Shown: positions 1 to 6,486 of the stretch, one piece after another
How positions within the stretch are numbered: position 1 is the stretch's first letter
How the letters are laid out: each line of letters starts with the position of its first letter
Origin: Clostridiales bacterium
Lineage (GTDB): Bacteria > Bacillota > Clostridia > Tissierellales > Sedimentibacteraceae
Assembly (NCBI GenBank): GCA_003457065.1
Contig: DMJQ01000079.1
Location: 2,674-10,539 of the forward strand
Direction of reading: 5' to 3'
Length of the DNA stretch: 7,866 nucleotides
The notes under the pieces: model-generated
Database searches by the model: none
Told to the model about the DNA's origin: nothing
The model's input: only the letters and a program-made list of their open reading frames with translations
Made by a program: the position numbers and the translations under genes

Positions 1-377
1 ATGTAAAAAATGCTGCGAAGCTTGCAATGGTACAGGCAGTCGAAAATTTGAAGGATAAAAACGGAAACAAGGTAGTACCCGATCATCTTTTAATAGATGC
101 CGAAAAAATAAATTTAAACATACCGCAGCTTAACATAATAAAGGGTGATGCAAAATGCCACGGTATTGCTGCGGCATCGATTATCGCAAAAGTAACCAGG
201 GACAGGCAGATGGAAGAACTGGATAAAATCTATCCGGAGTATAAGTTTGCCAAGAACAAGGGCTACGGCACAAAGGAACATGTACAGGCACTGCTTGAAT
301 ATGGTCCTATAGAAATACACAGAAGGACATTTCTTAAAAAGATACTTAATACACAAGAACAAATGGGATTCATATAA
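1..377 (+). CDS. rnhB: Ribonuclease HII, C-terminal part (5' end outside window)
   Basis: Cytoplasmic endonuclease that cuts the RNA strand of RNA/DNA hybrids and removes single ribonucleotides misincorporated into DNA. The reading frame is open from base 3 (VKNAAKLAM...) with no start, so the gene begins upstream; about 125 residues are visible of a family length near 200-260. The N-terminal DEAGRG active-site motif is outside the window. Seen here are the third acidic residue in LIDAEKI (Asp codon 96-98), the fourth in GDAK (Asp codon 147-149) within the family-defining block GDAK...[14 protein letters not shown], then GYGTKEH and the C-terminal HRRTF. The segment after GDAK reads CHG, a minor variation. 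The ATG at 27 is internal and not a start. The stop TAA lies at 375-377 inside the loop of a terminator hairpin. Identity is very secure from these motifs. Confidence 0.96.
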   Translation, partial: VKNAAKLAMVQAVENLKDKNGNKVVPDHLLIDAEKINLNIPQLNIIKGDAKCHGIAAASIIAKVTRDRQMEELDKIYPEYKFAKNKGYGTKEHVQALLEYGPIEIHRRTFLKKILNTQEQMGFI

Positions 378-391
378 CATTTGTTCTTTTT
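355..391 (+). terminator. Intrinsic terminator overlapping the end of rnhB
   Basis: A perfect 11-bp stem, AAGAACAAATG (355-365) with CATTTGTTCTT (378-388), encloses a 12-base loop (366-377) and runs into a T tract (387-391). The rnhB stop codon is the last three bases of the loop, and the left arm encodes the residues just before the C-terminus. The stem is A/T rich, so it may be only partly efficient. Function is inferred from structure; the geometry is that of a Rho-independent terminator. Confidence 0.72.
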
Positions 392-564
392 GTATATCTC
401 ATCATTCATTATGATAACGCAATTTTTGAACAATTGTGCTATAACCTGCAATTGTCCGGAGCACTTCTATGTGCCGTGATTTTTACGGTAAGGAGCTCTT
501 GCAGAAAGTTGTGTCTGACTGCTGCGTATTGCAGAAAAAATCCGTTCATACCGCAATATTTTTT

Positions 565-598
565 CATTCGTTAATGGGACAGTTGTAATTGACGAATG
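565..598. promoter_or_regulatory. Inverted-repeat candidate operator over the deoC -35 box
   Basis: CATTCGTTAAT (565-575) and ATTGACGAATG (588-598) are inverted copies matching at 10 of 11 positions, separated by 12 bases, with half-site centres 23 bp apart (about two helical turns). The right half covers the -35 hexamer TTGACG (589-594) of the deoC promoter, so a dimeric or tetrameric protein bound here should block RNA polymerase. The position suggests a repressor of nucleoside catabolism, such as a DeoR-like protein responding to a deoxyribose phosphate. The regulator itself is not encoded in the window, and its identity is a guess. Confidence 0.5.
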
Positions 599-617
599 TA
601 TTTTTTTGTGCTAAACT
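589..617 (+). promoter_or_regulatory. Sigma-A-type promoter of the deoC-nucleoside transporter operon
   Basis: TTGACG (589-594) and TAAACT (612-617) are separated by exactly 17 bases. Transcription would start near 624, giving a leader of about 37 nt before the deoC ATG, too short for a purine riboswitch. It is the only convincing promoter upstream of the five-gene cluster. Confidence 0.65.
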
Positions 618-660
618 GATAAATATAGAAAATCATAAAGAATCTGGCAGGAGAATAATT

Positions 661-1326
661 ATGAATAAATTTGAACTTTTAAATTATGTTGATCACACCC
701 AATTGAAAGCGTTTGCTACATGGGAAAATATAAAGAAACTGTGCGATGAGGCTGTTGAATACAAAACTGCTTCTGTTTGCATTCCGCCGTGTTACATAAA
801 AAGAATTCATGATACGTACGGCGACAAAATCAATATCTGTACAGTTATAGGATTTCCTCTGGGATATTCAGTAACGGAAGCGAAGGTAGCCGAATGCGTG
901 CAGGCCGTGGGAGACGGTGCAAATGAAATAGACATGGTCATTAACATTTCGGATGTTAAAAATAAGCAGTACAAAAAAGTCGAGGAAGAAATAGTTGCGG
1001 TAAAAAAAGCCGCATGCGGCAGAATATTGAAGGTAATTATTGAAACATGCTATTTGACGGAAGATGAAAAAATAGAGATGTGTCATGCTGTTACAAACGC
1101 CGGAGCTGATTACATCAAGACATCAACGGGATTTGGTACAGCAGGTGCAACCATTGATGATGTAAAATTGTTCAGGAAGCACATAGGGCCGTCAGTGAAG
1201 ATAAAAGCGGCAGGAGGTATAAGGACTCTCGAAGAGATGGAGGCATTTATTGGTGAAGGGTGTTCGAGAATCGGAACAAGTTCTGCCGTAAAGCTGATAA
1301 AGGACGCTGAAAAGCGTAATTTATAA
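661..1326 (+). CDS. deoC: Deoxyribose-phosphate aldolase
   Basis: Cytoplasmic class I aldolase that splits 2-deoxy-D-ribose 5-phosphate into acetaldehyde and glyceraldehyde 3-phosphate, the last step of deoxynucleoside breakdown. The 221-residue product is of usual family length. Visible motifs are DHTQLK near the N-terminus, the catalytic Asp91 in EIDMVIN, the Schiff-base Lys153 in KTSTGF, and the activating Lys182 in KAAGGIR, so the enzyme should be active. I chose the ATG at 661 because AGGAG (649-653) sits 7 bases upstream. The longer frame from a TTG at 589 would begin inside the -35 box. It is first in a probable operon; the next gene follows after 38 bases with no terminator. Neighbouring nucleoside importer genes fit its role. 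No nucleoside phosphorylase, cytidine deaminase or phosphopentomutase gene is in the window. Confidence 0.97.
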   Translation: MNKFELLNYVDHTQLKAFATWENIKKLCDEAVEYKTASVCIPPCYIKRIHDTYGDKINICTVIGFPLGYSVTEAKVAECVQAVGDGANEIDMVINISDVKNKQYKKVEEEIVAVKKAACGRILKVIIETCYLTEDEKIEMCHAVTNAGADYIKTSTGFGTAGATIDDVKLFRKHIGPSVKIKAAGGIRTLEEMEAFIGEGCSRIGTSSAVKLIKDAEKRNL

Positions 1327-1364
1327 ATTATTTATAAAAAAATAAAATTGGAGGAAGGAATATT

Positions 1365-2525
1365 ATGAGATCATGGAGAAAGTTAGCGGTTGCTGTGCTT
1401 GCATTTGTGATGATTTTTTCTTTTTCGGCATGCACAAATAACCAAGAGGGCAATAAAGCAGAAACTCCGGCAAATGCACCGACGGAAACTCCGGCTGCAG
1501 AAACTCCCGCAGCTGAGGCACCGAAAGACGGTACATATGAAATTGCTCTTATTACAGACGTTGGAACAATAGACGACAAATCATTTAATCAGGGCGCGTG
1601 GGAAGGTGTCGTAGCTTATGCCGAAGAGGCAGTCAAGACATACAAATACTACAAACCATCGGAAAAATCCGATGATGCTTACCTGACATCTATTGACCTG
1701 GCTGTTAAGGGCGGTGCTAAAATAATTGTATGCCCGGGGTACCTATTTGAAGTTCCTGTATTTAACGCTCAAGACAAATATCCTGACGTAAGTTTCATAA
1801 TTCTTGACGGCAATCCGCATTCGGGAGATTACAAGGCGGTAGTAAAGGAAAACACATTATCAATATTCTATGCAGAACAGGAAGCAGGTTTCCTGGCGGG
1901 ATATGCGGCTGTTAAAGACGGCTACAGAAAACTCGGGTTCATGGGCGGTATGGCGGTTCCGGCAGTTGTTCGTTTCGGATACGGATATGTTCAGGGAGCG
2001 GAATATGCTGCTGAAGAACTGAAGCTGGCTGACGGTGAAATCAAAGTTAAATATACATATGTAGGGAACTTTGATGCCACACCCGAAAACATGGCAAAAG
2101 CAGCGGCATGGTACAATGAAGGTACAGAGGTTATATTTGCCTGCGGCGGAGCTGTTGGAAATTCAGTCATGAAGGCTGCCGAAACAGCAGGAACAAAAGT
2201 TATAGGCGTTGACGTTGACCAAGCATCCGAATCAGATACCGTCATTACTTCTTCCATGAAGAACTTGACTAAATCGGTTTATGATGCCTTAACAGAATAT
2301 TATGACAATAAATTCAGGGGCGGAGAAATACTTACTCTGGATGCTACTGTAGACGGTGTTCAGCTTCCTATGGAAACATCTAAATTCAAAACTTTCACAC
2401 AGGAAGATTACGATGCTGTTTATAAAAAAATAATAAGCAAAGAAATAAAACTGCTCGGCGATCAGGATGTTTCCGGGCCAAAAGAACTTGAAACTCCAAA
2501 AGTTGTAACAGAAGTAATAGAATAA
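1365..2525 (+). CDS. nupN: BMP/PnrA-family nucleoside-binding lipoprotein of an ABC importer
   Basis: Extracellular, membrane-anchored substrate-binding protein of 386 residues. It has a basic N-terminus, a hydrophobic segment (about residues 7-20) and a lipobox FSAC ending at Cys23, the expected lipidation site. A flexible Ala/Pro/Thr/Glu-rich linker with ETPAA repeats (about residues 31-54) tethers the ligand-binding domain. That domain opens with ITDVGTIDDKSFNQGAWEG (Asp65 onward), the hallmark of the Bmp/Med/TmpC family, and continues with FIILDG, a GFMGGMAVPAVVRFGYGY block, FACGGAVGNSV and VIGVDVDQ (Asp283). Characterised relatives (PnrA of Treponema, NupN/YufN of Bacillus, RnsB of Streptococcus) bind purine or mixed nucleosides. 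The ribosome site GGAGG (1350-1354) precedes the ATG by 10 bases. The deoC and ABC neighbours support nucleosides as ligands, but the exact substrate range cannot be read from sequence. Symbol given by analogy with B. subtilis. Confidence 0.9.
   Translation: MRSWRKLAVAVLAFVMIFSFSACTNNQEGNKAETPANAPTETPAAETPAAEAPKDGTYEIALITDVGTIDDKSFNQGAWEGVVAYAEEAVKTYKYYKPSEKSDDAYLTSIDLAVKGGAKIIVCPGYLFEVPVFNAQDKYPDVSFIILDGNPHSGDYKAVVKENTLSIFYAEQEAGFLAGYAAVKDGYRKLGFMGGMAVPAVVRFGYGYVQGAEYAAEELKLADGEIKVKYTYVGNFDATPENMAKAAAWYNEGTEVIFACGGAVGNSVMKAAETAGTKVIGVDVDQASESDTVITSSMKNLTKSVYDALTEYYDNKFRGGEILTLDATVDGVQLPMETSKFKTFTQEDYDAVYKKIISKEIKLLGDQDVSGPKELETPKVVTEVIE
1461..1507 (+). repeat. Short in-gene repeats coding an ETPAA linker
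   Basis: GAAACTCC occurs at 1461-1468, 1485-1492 and 1500-1507, in frame and spaced 24 and 15 bases apart, encoding ETPAN..., ETPAA, ETPAA and then the related EAPKD. This is the surface tether of the lipoprotein. In-frame repeats of this sort commonly vary in copy number between strains; that part is inference. Confidence 0.6.
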
Positions 2526-2562
2526 CAGGGTTTTGTAAAATTATTCAATCGATAAGTAAGTG

Positions 2563-2607
2563 AGAAGTGTCTTAATTCTATACAATTCAATGAAATAGGG
2601 CACTTCT
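2563..2607 (+). promoter_or_regulatory. Hairpin between binding-protein and ATPase genes
   Basis: The 112-base gap between nupN and nupO holds AGAAGTGTC (2563-2571) and GGCACTTCT (2599-2607), able to form a 9-bp stem (one G-T pair) with a 27-base A/T-rich loop. Only TTTG follows, so it is not a strong terminator. A plausible role is protecting the 3' end of the upstream message, or weak attenuation, so that more binding protein than ATPase is made, as is common in ABC import operons. Function is inferred. Confidence 0.4.
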
Positions 2608-2637
2608 TTGATATGTTGCGGACACAAGGAGTTAAAT

Positions 2638-4176
2638 ATGGAATACGTTATCGAGATGAATCATATAACCAAAGAATTTGGTGATTTTAAAGCAGTTGAT
2701 GATGTTACGTTTAAAGTAAAAAAAGGTGAAATTCATGCTCTCCTGGGAGAAAACGGTGCCGGAAAATCCACGCTTATGAGTGTCTTGTTCGGACTTTATC
2801 AGGCAGAAAAAGGCGAAATATTGATTAACGGGAAGAAAGTCAGCATAAACAATCCTAATGATGCCAATGATCTGGGAATAGGGATGGTTCATCAGCATTT
2901 TAAACTGGTTCACAACTTTACCGTGCTGGAAAGCATTGTCCTTGGAAAGGAAACAACAAAGAACGGCTTTCTTAAGATTGATGATGCAAGAAAAAAGGTT
3001 AAAGAATTAAGTGAACGCTACAAGCTGAAAATAGACACCGAAGCTCTCATATCTGATATTACGGTAGGTATGCAGCAAAGGGTTGAAATACTCAAAATGC
3101 TGTACAGGGATAACGATATATTAATTTTCGACGAGCCTACGGCAGTTCTCACCCAGCAGGAAATAGATGAGCTGATGAAAATCATGAAACATCTGACCGA
3201 AGAAGGAAAATCAATTGTTTTTATCACTCATAAATTAAATGAAATAAAGGCGGCGGCAGGCAGGTGCAGCGTCCTTCGAAAAGGAAAGTACATCGGTACC
3301 GTTGATGTGAAAACAACCACAATAGAAGAAATGTCTGAAATGATGGTTGGTAGAAAGATCAGCTTTGCCATAGATAAAAAAGAATACAAGTCTGAGGAAG
3401 CTGTACTCGAAGTGCAGAATCTAACCATAAAAGCCAAAAATTCCAGGAAAAGTAAAGTACATGATGTTTCCTTTAATGTCAATAAAGGTGAAATTCTCTG
3501 CATTGCGGGAATCGACGGCAACGGACAGTCGGAACTGGTGCAGGGTATTACGGGCTTGATGCCCTTATCATCGGGGAAATTATTTTTAAATAACAATGAT
3601 ATTACTAAAAAATCAATACGCCAGAAATGTGTTGCGGGATTTGCACACATACCTGAGGACAGGCAGAAGTTTGGGCTTGTGCTTGATTACAGCTTAAAAG
3701 ATAATGCCGTGCTGCAGACATATTACGAACCGAAATTCCAAAGCAGGGGATTTATCAAATTCGATGCTGTCAGAGAATATGCCAAAAAATTAATTGAGAA
3801 GTTTGACATAAGAAGCAGCCAGGGAGAGGATTCAATTGTAAGGGGAATGTCCGGCGGAAATCAGCAGAAATTGATTGTTGCCAGAGAAATAGACAGAAAC
3901 CCGGAAATAATTATAGCCGTACAGCCTACGAGAGGCCTGGATGTGGGAGCAATTGAATATATACATAAGCAGATAAACGGACAAAGAGATTCCGGCAAAG
4001 CGGTTTTGCTGGTATCCCTGGATTTAGATGAAGTGATGAATGTAAGTGACCGAATACTGGTAATGTATGAGGGAAGAATTGTAGGTGAGCTAAATCCCAA
4101 GGAAGTCACTGTACAGGAATTGGGACTTTACATGTCCGGAACAAAAAGGAGCGTGAATTATGAAGCACAGGTTTAA
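2638..4176 (+). CDS. nupO: Nucleoside ABC importer, double-domain ATP-binding protein
   Basis: Cytoplasmic ATPase of 512 residues with two fused nucleotide-binding domains, the layout of NupO/YufO, RnsA and sugar importers such as RbsA. Domain 1 has Walker A GENGAGKST (37-45), Q-loop Gln86, a non-canonical signature VGMQQ (143-147), Walker B IFDEPT (Asp165, Glu166) and H-loop His198. Domain 2 (from about 255) has a degenerate Walker A, GIDGNGQS (291-298), lacking GKS/T; an intact signature SGGNQQ (405-410); Gln429 in VQPTRGLD where a catalytic Glu is expected; and Leu461 at the H-loop His position. One composite ATP site (domain 1 Walker motifs with domain 2 signature) should therefore hydrolyse, and the other should be mainly structural, as is known for this family. 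The ATG at 2638 follows AAGGAG (2626-2631) by 6 bases. The 3' end overlaps the next gene by 17 bases, indicating coupled translation. Confidence 0.93.
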   Translation: MEYVIEMNHITKEFGDFKAVDDVTFKVKKGEIHALLGENGAGKSTLMSVLFGLYQAEKGEILINGKKVSINNPNDANDLGIGMVHQHFKLVHNFTVLESIVLGKETTKNGFLKIDDARKKVKELSERYKLKIDTEALISDITVGMQQRVEILKMLYRDNDILIFDEPTAVLTQQEIDELMKIMKHLTEEGKSIVFITHKLNEIKAAAGRCSVLRKGKYIGTVDVKTTTIEEMSEMMVGRKISFAIDKKEYKSEEAVLEVQNLTIKAKNSRKSKVHDVSFNVNKGEILCIAGIDGNGQSELVQGITGLMPLSSGKLFLNNNDITKKSIRQKCVAGFAHIPEDRQKFGLVLDYSLKDNAVLQTYYEPKFQSRGFIKFDAVREYAKKLIEKFDIRSSQGEDSIVRGMSGGNQQKLIVAREIDRNPEIIIAVQPTRGLDVGAIEYIHKQINGQRDSGKAVLLVSLDLDEVMNVSDRILVMYEGRIVGELNPKEVTVQELGLYMSGTKRSVNYEAQV

Positions 4177-5263
4177 ACTGAATATAATGAACAGCAGCTG
4201 GGCCGTAAGTTTTATCTCTGCTGTAATAGCGATTGTAATAGGACTCCTTTTCGGATTTATTATTTTATTAATAAGCAATGCAAGGGAAGCTGTTCCGGGA
4301 TTTATTGCAATACTGCAGGGAGGTTTCGCTGACGGCGCAAAAGGCATCGGCGATGTTTTATACAATGCTACTCCCATAATTTTAACTGGGCTGTCTGTAG
4401 GTTTCGCATTTAAGACAGGCTTATTTAACATAGGTTCTTCCGGACAGTTTACAATGGGTGCTTTTGCGGCCATTTATATAGGAATTAAATGGACATTTCT
4501 GCCGGGACATCTCCACTGGATGGTTGCTCTTTTGGGAGCACTGCTGGCAGGTGCCTTGTGGGCGTTGCTGCCCGGTATATTGAAGGCATTTTCAAATGTT
4601 CATGAGGTTATATCTTCAATCATGATGAATTATATAGGTATGTACCTGGTTAACATGCTGATAGTGAAGAATGTTCACGACAAAATTAAAAATCAAAGCC
4701 TGCCGGTTGCTCAGACTGCGATTATTCCCAAGGCAGGTCTTGACAAGCTGTTTGATACTAACAACATGAACATAGGCATTCTCATTGCGATTTTAGCCGT
4801 AATTGTAATTTACATAATATTGAGCAAGACCACTTTCGGATACGAATTAAAAGCCTGCGGCTACAGCCCGTCTGCCAGCAAGTATGCGGGAATCAATTCC
4901 AAGAGAAATATTGTTCTGTCAATGGTGATTGCGGGAGCTCTGTCAGGACTTGGCGGAGGGCTGTTGTATCTTGCCGGATCGGGAAAGTACCTGCAGGTTT
5001 TAGATGTGCTGGCACCTCAGGGATTTAACGGAATATCCGTAGCTCTTTTGGGAATGTCAAATCCCATAGGCATTTTGTTTGCAGGGCTGTTTATAGCTCA
5101 TATAACCGTAGGCGGAGTAAATATTCAGCTTTATTCTTTCGCACCCGAAGTTATAGACATAATAATAGCTGCCATTATATACTGCGGTGCATTTGCGCTG
5201 CTGTTTAAGACCATCATATTAAAAGCCAATAAACGCGTGGCAAAGGAGGAAGACAGCAGATGA
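4160..5263 (+). CDS. nupP: Nucleoside ABC importer, first permease subunit
   Basis: Integral membrane protein of 367 residues in the BPD_transp_2 family (NupP/YufP, RnsC; distantly LivH and RbsC). A short basic N-terminus precedes the first membrane segment (about residues 14-39), followed by further strongly hydrophobic stretches. Family marks are FAFKTGLFNIGSSGQFTMGA, EVISSIMMNYIGMYLVN, the cytoplasmic loop LKACGYSPSASKYAGIN (from about 230), which should contact the ATPase, and GALSGLGGGLLYLAG after it. The sequence GFNGISVALLGMSNPIG is also typical. The ATG at 4160 lies inside the end of nupO; AAGGAG (4146-4151) lies 8 bases upstream, within nupO codons. It would pair with the second permease to form the channel. 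Confidence 0.9.
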   Translation: MKHRFKLNIMNSSWAVSFISAVIAIVIGLLFGFIILLISNAREAVPGFIAILQGGFADGAKGIGDVLYNATPIILTGLSVGFAFKTGLFNIGSSGQFTMGAFAAIYIGIKWTFLPGHLHWMVALLGALLAGALWALLPGILKAFSNVHEVISSIMMNYIGMYLVNMLIVKNVHDKIKNQSLPVAQTAIIPKAGLDKLFDTNNMNIGILIAILAVIVIYIILSKTTFGYELKACGYSPSASKYAGINSKRNIVLSMVIAGALSGLGGGLLYLAGSGKYLQVLDVLAPQGFNGISVALLGMSNPIGILFAGLFIAHITVGGVNIQLYSFAPEVIDIIIAAIIYCGAFALLFKTIILKANKRVAKEEDSR

Positions 5264-6213
5264 ACACAGTATACTTTGTAGCACAGCAGACCATGTTTTT
5301 TGCTATTCCTTTGATGATTGTCGCTTTGGGAGGAATGTTTTCGGAAAGAAGCGGTATAGTCAACATAGCACTGGAGGGAATAATGGTTATGGGTGCCTTT
5401 ACAGGCATATCATTTTTAAGCATATTTCAGGATGTGATGAGCGGCCAGCTTTTGCTGATACTGGCGGTAATCGTGTCCGGACTGACGGGAATGGTATTTT
5501 CCATGCTGCATGCTTTTGCATCAATAAATCTGAAAGCAGATCAGACAATAAGCGGTACAGCCCTCAATATGTTTGCTCCGGCATTCGCTATATTTGTGGC
5601 AAGAATGGTTCAGGGGATTCAGCAGGTACAGTTCTTAGACACATTTCATATAGACAAGGTTCCTTTTTTGGGCGCTGTTCCAGTCATAGGTCCAATATTG
5701 TTTCAAAACTGCTACATAACCACATACATAGGATTTGCAATAGTTATTATTTCTGAAATTGTAATAAATCACACCAGGTTCGGATTAAGGCTAAGAGCAT
5801 GCGGCGAATATCCTCAGGCCGCTGATTCAGTGGGCATTAATGTTTATAGGATAAGGTATGCGGGAGTCATGATTTCGGGTGCCCTGGCGGGTATCGGAGG
5901 ACTTGTATTTGTCGTTCCCACATCGACAAATTTTAACGCAACAGTGGCAGGCTACGGTTTTCTGGCACTGGCGGTACTGATATTCGGCCAGTGGAGGACA
6001 AATAAAATTTTCCTGGCGGCTTTTTTCTTCGGCATTATGAAGACTTTCGCAGCCGCTTATTCAGGAATACCGGGACTGAAAAGTCTTCCGATTTCAAACG
6101 AGGTTTATAAAATGATTCCATATATTGCAACATTGGTGGTGCTTGCATTTTTCTCGAAGAGCTCTCAGGCACCTAAGGCGGAAGGAATACCTTATGACAA
6201 GGGAAGTCGTTAA
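5260..6213 (+). CDS. nupQ: Nucleoside ABC importer, second permease subunit
   Basis: Integral membrane protein of 317 residues, BPD_transp_2 family (NupQ/YufQ, RnsD). It starts MNTVYFVAQQTMFFAIPLMI and shows the family block GGMFSERSGIVNIALEG (24-40), NLKADQTISGTALNMFAPAF, a cytoplasmic coupling loop LRACGEYPQAADSVGIN (from 178) and GALAGIGGLVF. The LRACG loop is paralogous to LKACG of the first permease, marking the two as a diverged heterodimer. The start overlaps the stop of nupP as ATGA (5260-5263), with AAAGGAGG (5242-5249) 10 bases upstream, so translation is coupled. It is the last gene of the cluster, and a long hairpin begins 4 bases past the stop codon. Confidence 0.9.
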   Translation: MNTVYFVAQQTMFFAIPLMIVALGGMFSERSGIVNIALEGIMVMGAFTGISFLSIFQDVMSGQLLLILAVIVSGLTGMVFSMLHAFASINLKADQTISGTALNMFAPAFAIFVARMVQGIQQVQFLDTFHIDKVPFLGAVPVIGPILFQNCYITTYIGFAIVIISEIVINHTRFGLRLRACGEYPQAADSVGINVYRIRYAGVMISGALAGIGGLVFVVPTSTNFNATVAGYGFLALAVLIFGQWRTNKIFLAAFFFGIMKTFAAAYSGIPGLKSLPISNEVYKMIPYIATLVVLAFFSKSSQAPKAEGIPYDKGSR

Positions 6214-6216
6214 AAC

Positions 6217-6259
6217 GAAGGGCTGTTGAATTGTGATTACATCACAATCAGCAGCCTTC
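6217..6259 (+). terminator. Long hairpin ending the nucleoside import operon
   Basis: Bases 6217-6237 pair with 6241-6259 in a stem of about 19 bp with two single-base bulges and a 3-base loop (TAC). The core ATTGTGAT/ATCACAAT is perfect, and the outer part pairs GAAGG with CCTTC. No long T run follows (TGCAATTGCTTTG), so it may act as an mRNA 3'-end stabiliser or a weak terminator rather than a textbook intrinsic one. Its position right after the last transporter gene supports a transcript-end role. Confidence 0.55.
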
Positions 6260-6333
6260 TGCAATTGCTTTGAGCTTTATATCTATTTATGTATATGTGA
6301 AAAATTTTGGCAGCAGCATTTTTTAATAAGCTA

Positions 6334-6362
6334 TTGTCAAATGTATTATAACTTGGTAGAAT
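6334..6362 (+). promoter_or_regulatory. Sigma-A-type promoter of the Rrf2/CymR-like gene
   Basis: TTGTCA (6334-6339) and TAGAAT (6357-6362) are 17 bases apart. Transcription would start near 6369, inside the left arm of an adjacent inverted repeat, giving a leader of about 118 nt. Confidence 0.65.
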
Positions 6363-6365
6363 ATA

Positions 6366-6393
6366 AAGTAAGTTGGTATGAATTAACTTACTT
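6366..6393. promoter_or_regulatory. Perfect inverted repeat, candidate autoregulatory operator
   Basis: AAGTAAGTT (6366-6374) and AACTTACTT (6385-6393) are exact inverted copies separated by 10 bases. The site starts 3 bases after the -10 box and spans the expected transcription start. That is a classic repressor position, and the gene it precedes encodes a dimeric winged-helix regulator. Autoregulation is inferred. The same sequence could form a hairpin at the 5' end of the message. Confidence 0.55.
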
Positions 6394-6431
6394 GAAAGAG
6401 TTGTACTGTTGAATTTTATAGATAAAAGCAA

Positions 6432-6463
6432 CAGGAATATTTATATGGGTATTTTATTCCCTG
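6432..6463 (+). promoter_or_regulatory. Second dyad in the leader of the Rrf2/CymR-like gene
   Basis: CAGGAATA (6432-6439) can pair with TATTCCCTG (6455-6463), 8 bp with one bulged C, around a 15-base A/T-rich loop. The inner part, GGAATA to TATTCC, spans 27 bases. It lies 23 bases before the start codon, so it could be a leader hairpin or a second protein site. The support is modest. Confidence 0.25.
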
Positions 6464-6486
6464 AAAAGATAAGGTGAGGTGAAGTT

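Noticed and set aside
499..588. TTG start at 499 with AAGGAG at 490-495 for a 29-codon frame
   Set aside because: The spacing of 3 bases is too short for efficient initiation; the ATG at 469 in the same frame is the better, though still weak, candidate.
589..660. Longer deoC reading frame from a TTG at 589, adding 24 residues
   Set aside because: The TTG is the first part of the -35 hexamer, no ribosome site precedes it, and the ATG at 661 has AGGAG at good spacing and gives the normal family N-terminus.
378..660. Purine or other riboswitch ahead of the nucleoside operon
   Set aside because: The predicted transcript start leaves only about 37 nt of leader, and no purine-riboswitch core was seen in this spacer or in 2526-2637.
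2608..2637. Upstream TTG start for the ATPase adding 10 residues
   Set aside because: AAGGAG at 2626-2631 clearly serves the ATG at 2638, and MEYVIEMNHITKEFG matches the family start.
3228..3650. 140-codon minus-strand open frame (and similar minus-strand frames at 4090-4473, 1328-1579, 7582-7827)
   Set aside because: They lie wholly or largely antisense to strongly recognised genes, resemble no known protein, and show no promoter or ribosome site of their own.
6230..6248. TGTGA-N5-TCACA pattern resembling a CRP/FNR-type site
   Set aside because: The spacing is 5 rather than 6, it is embedded in a much longer hairpin directly after a stop codon, and it lies about 90 bases upstream of the next -35 box; an RNA structure explains it better.
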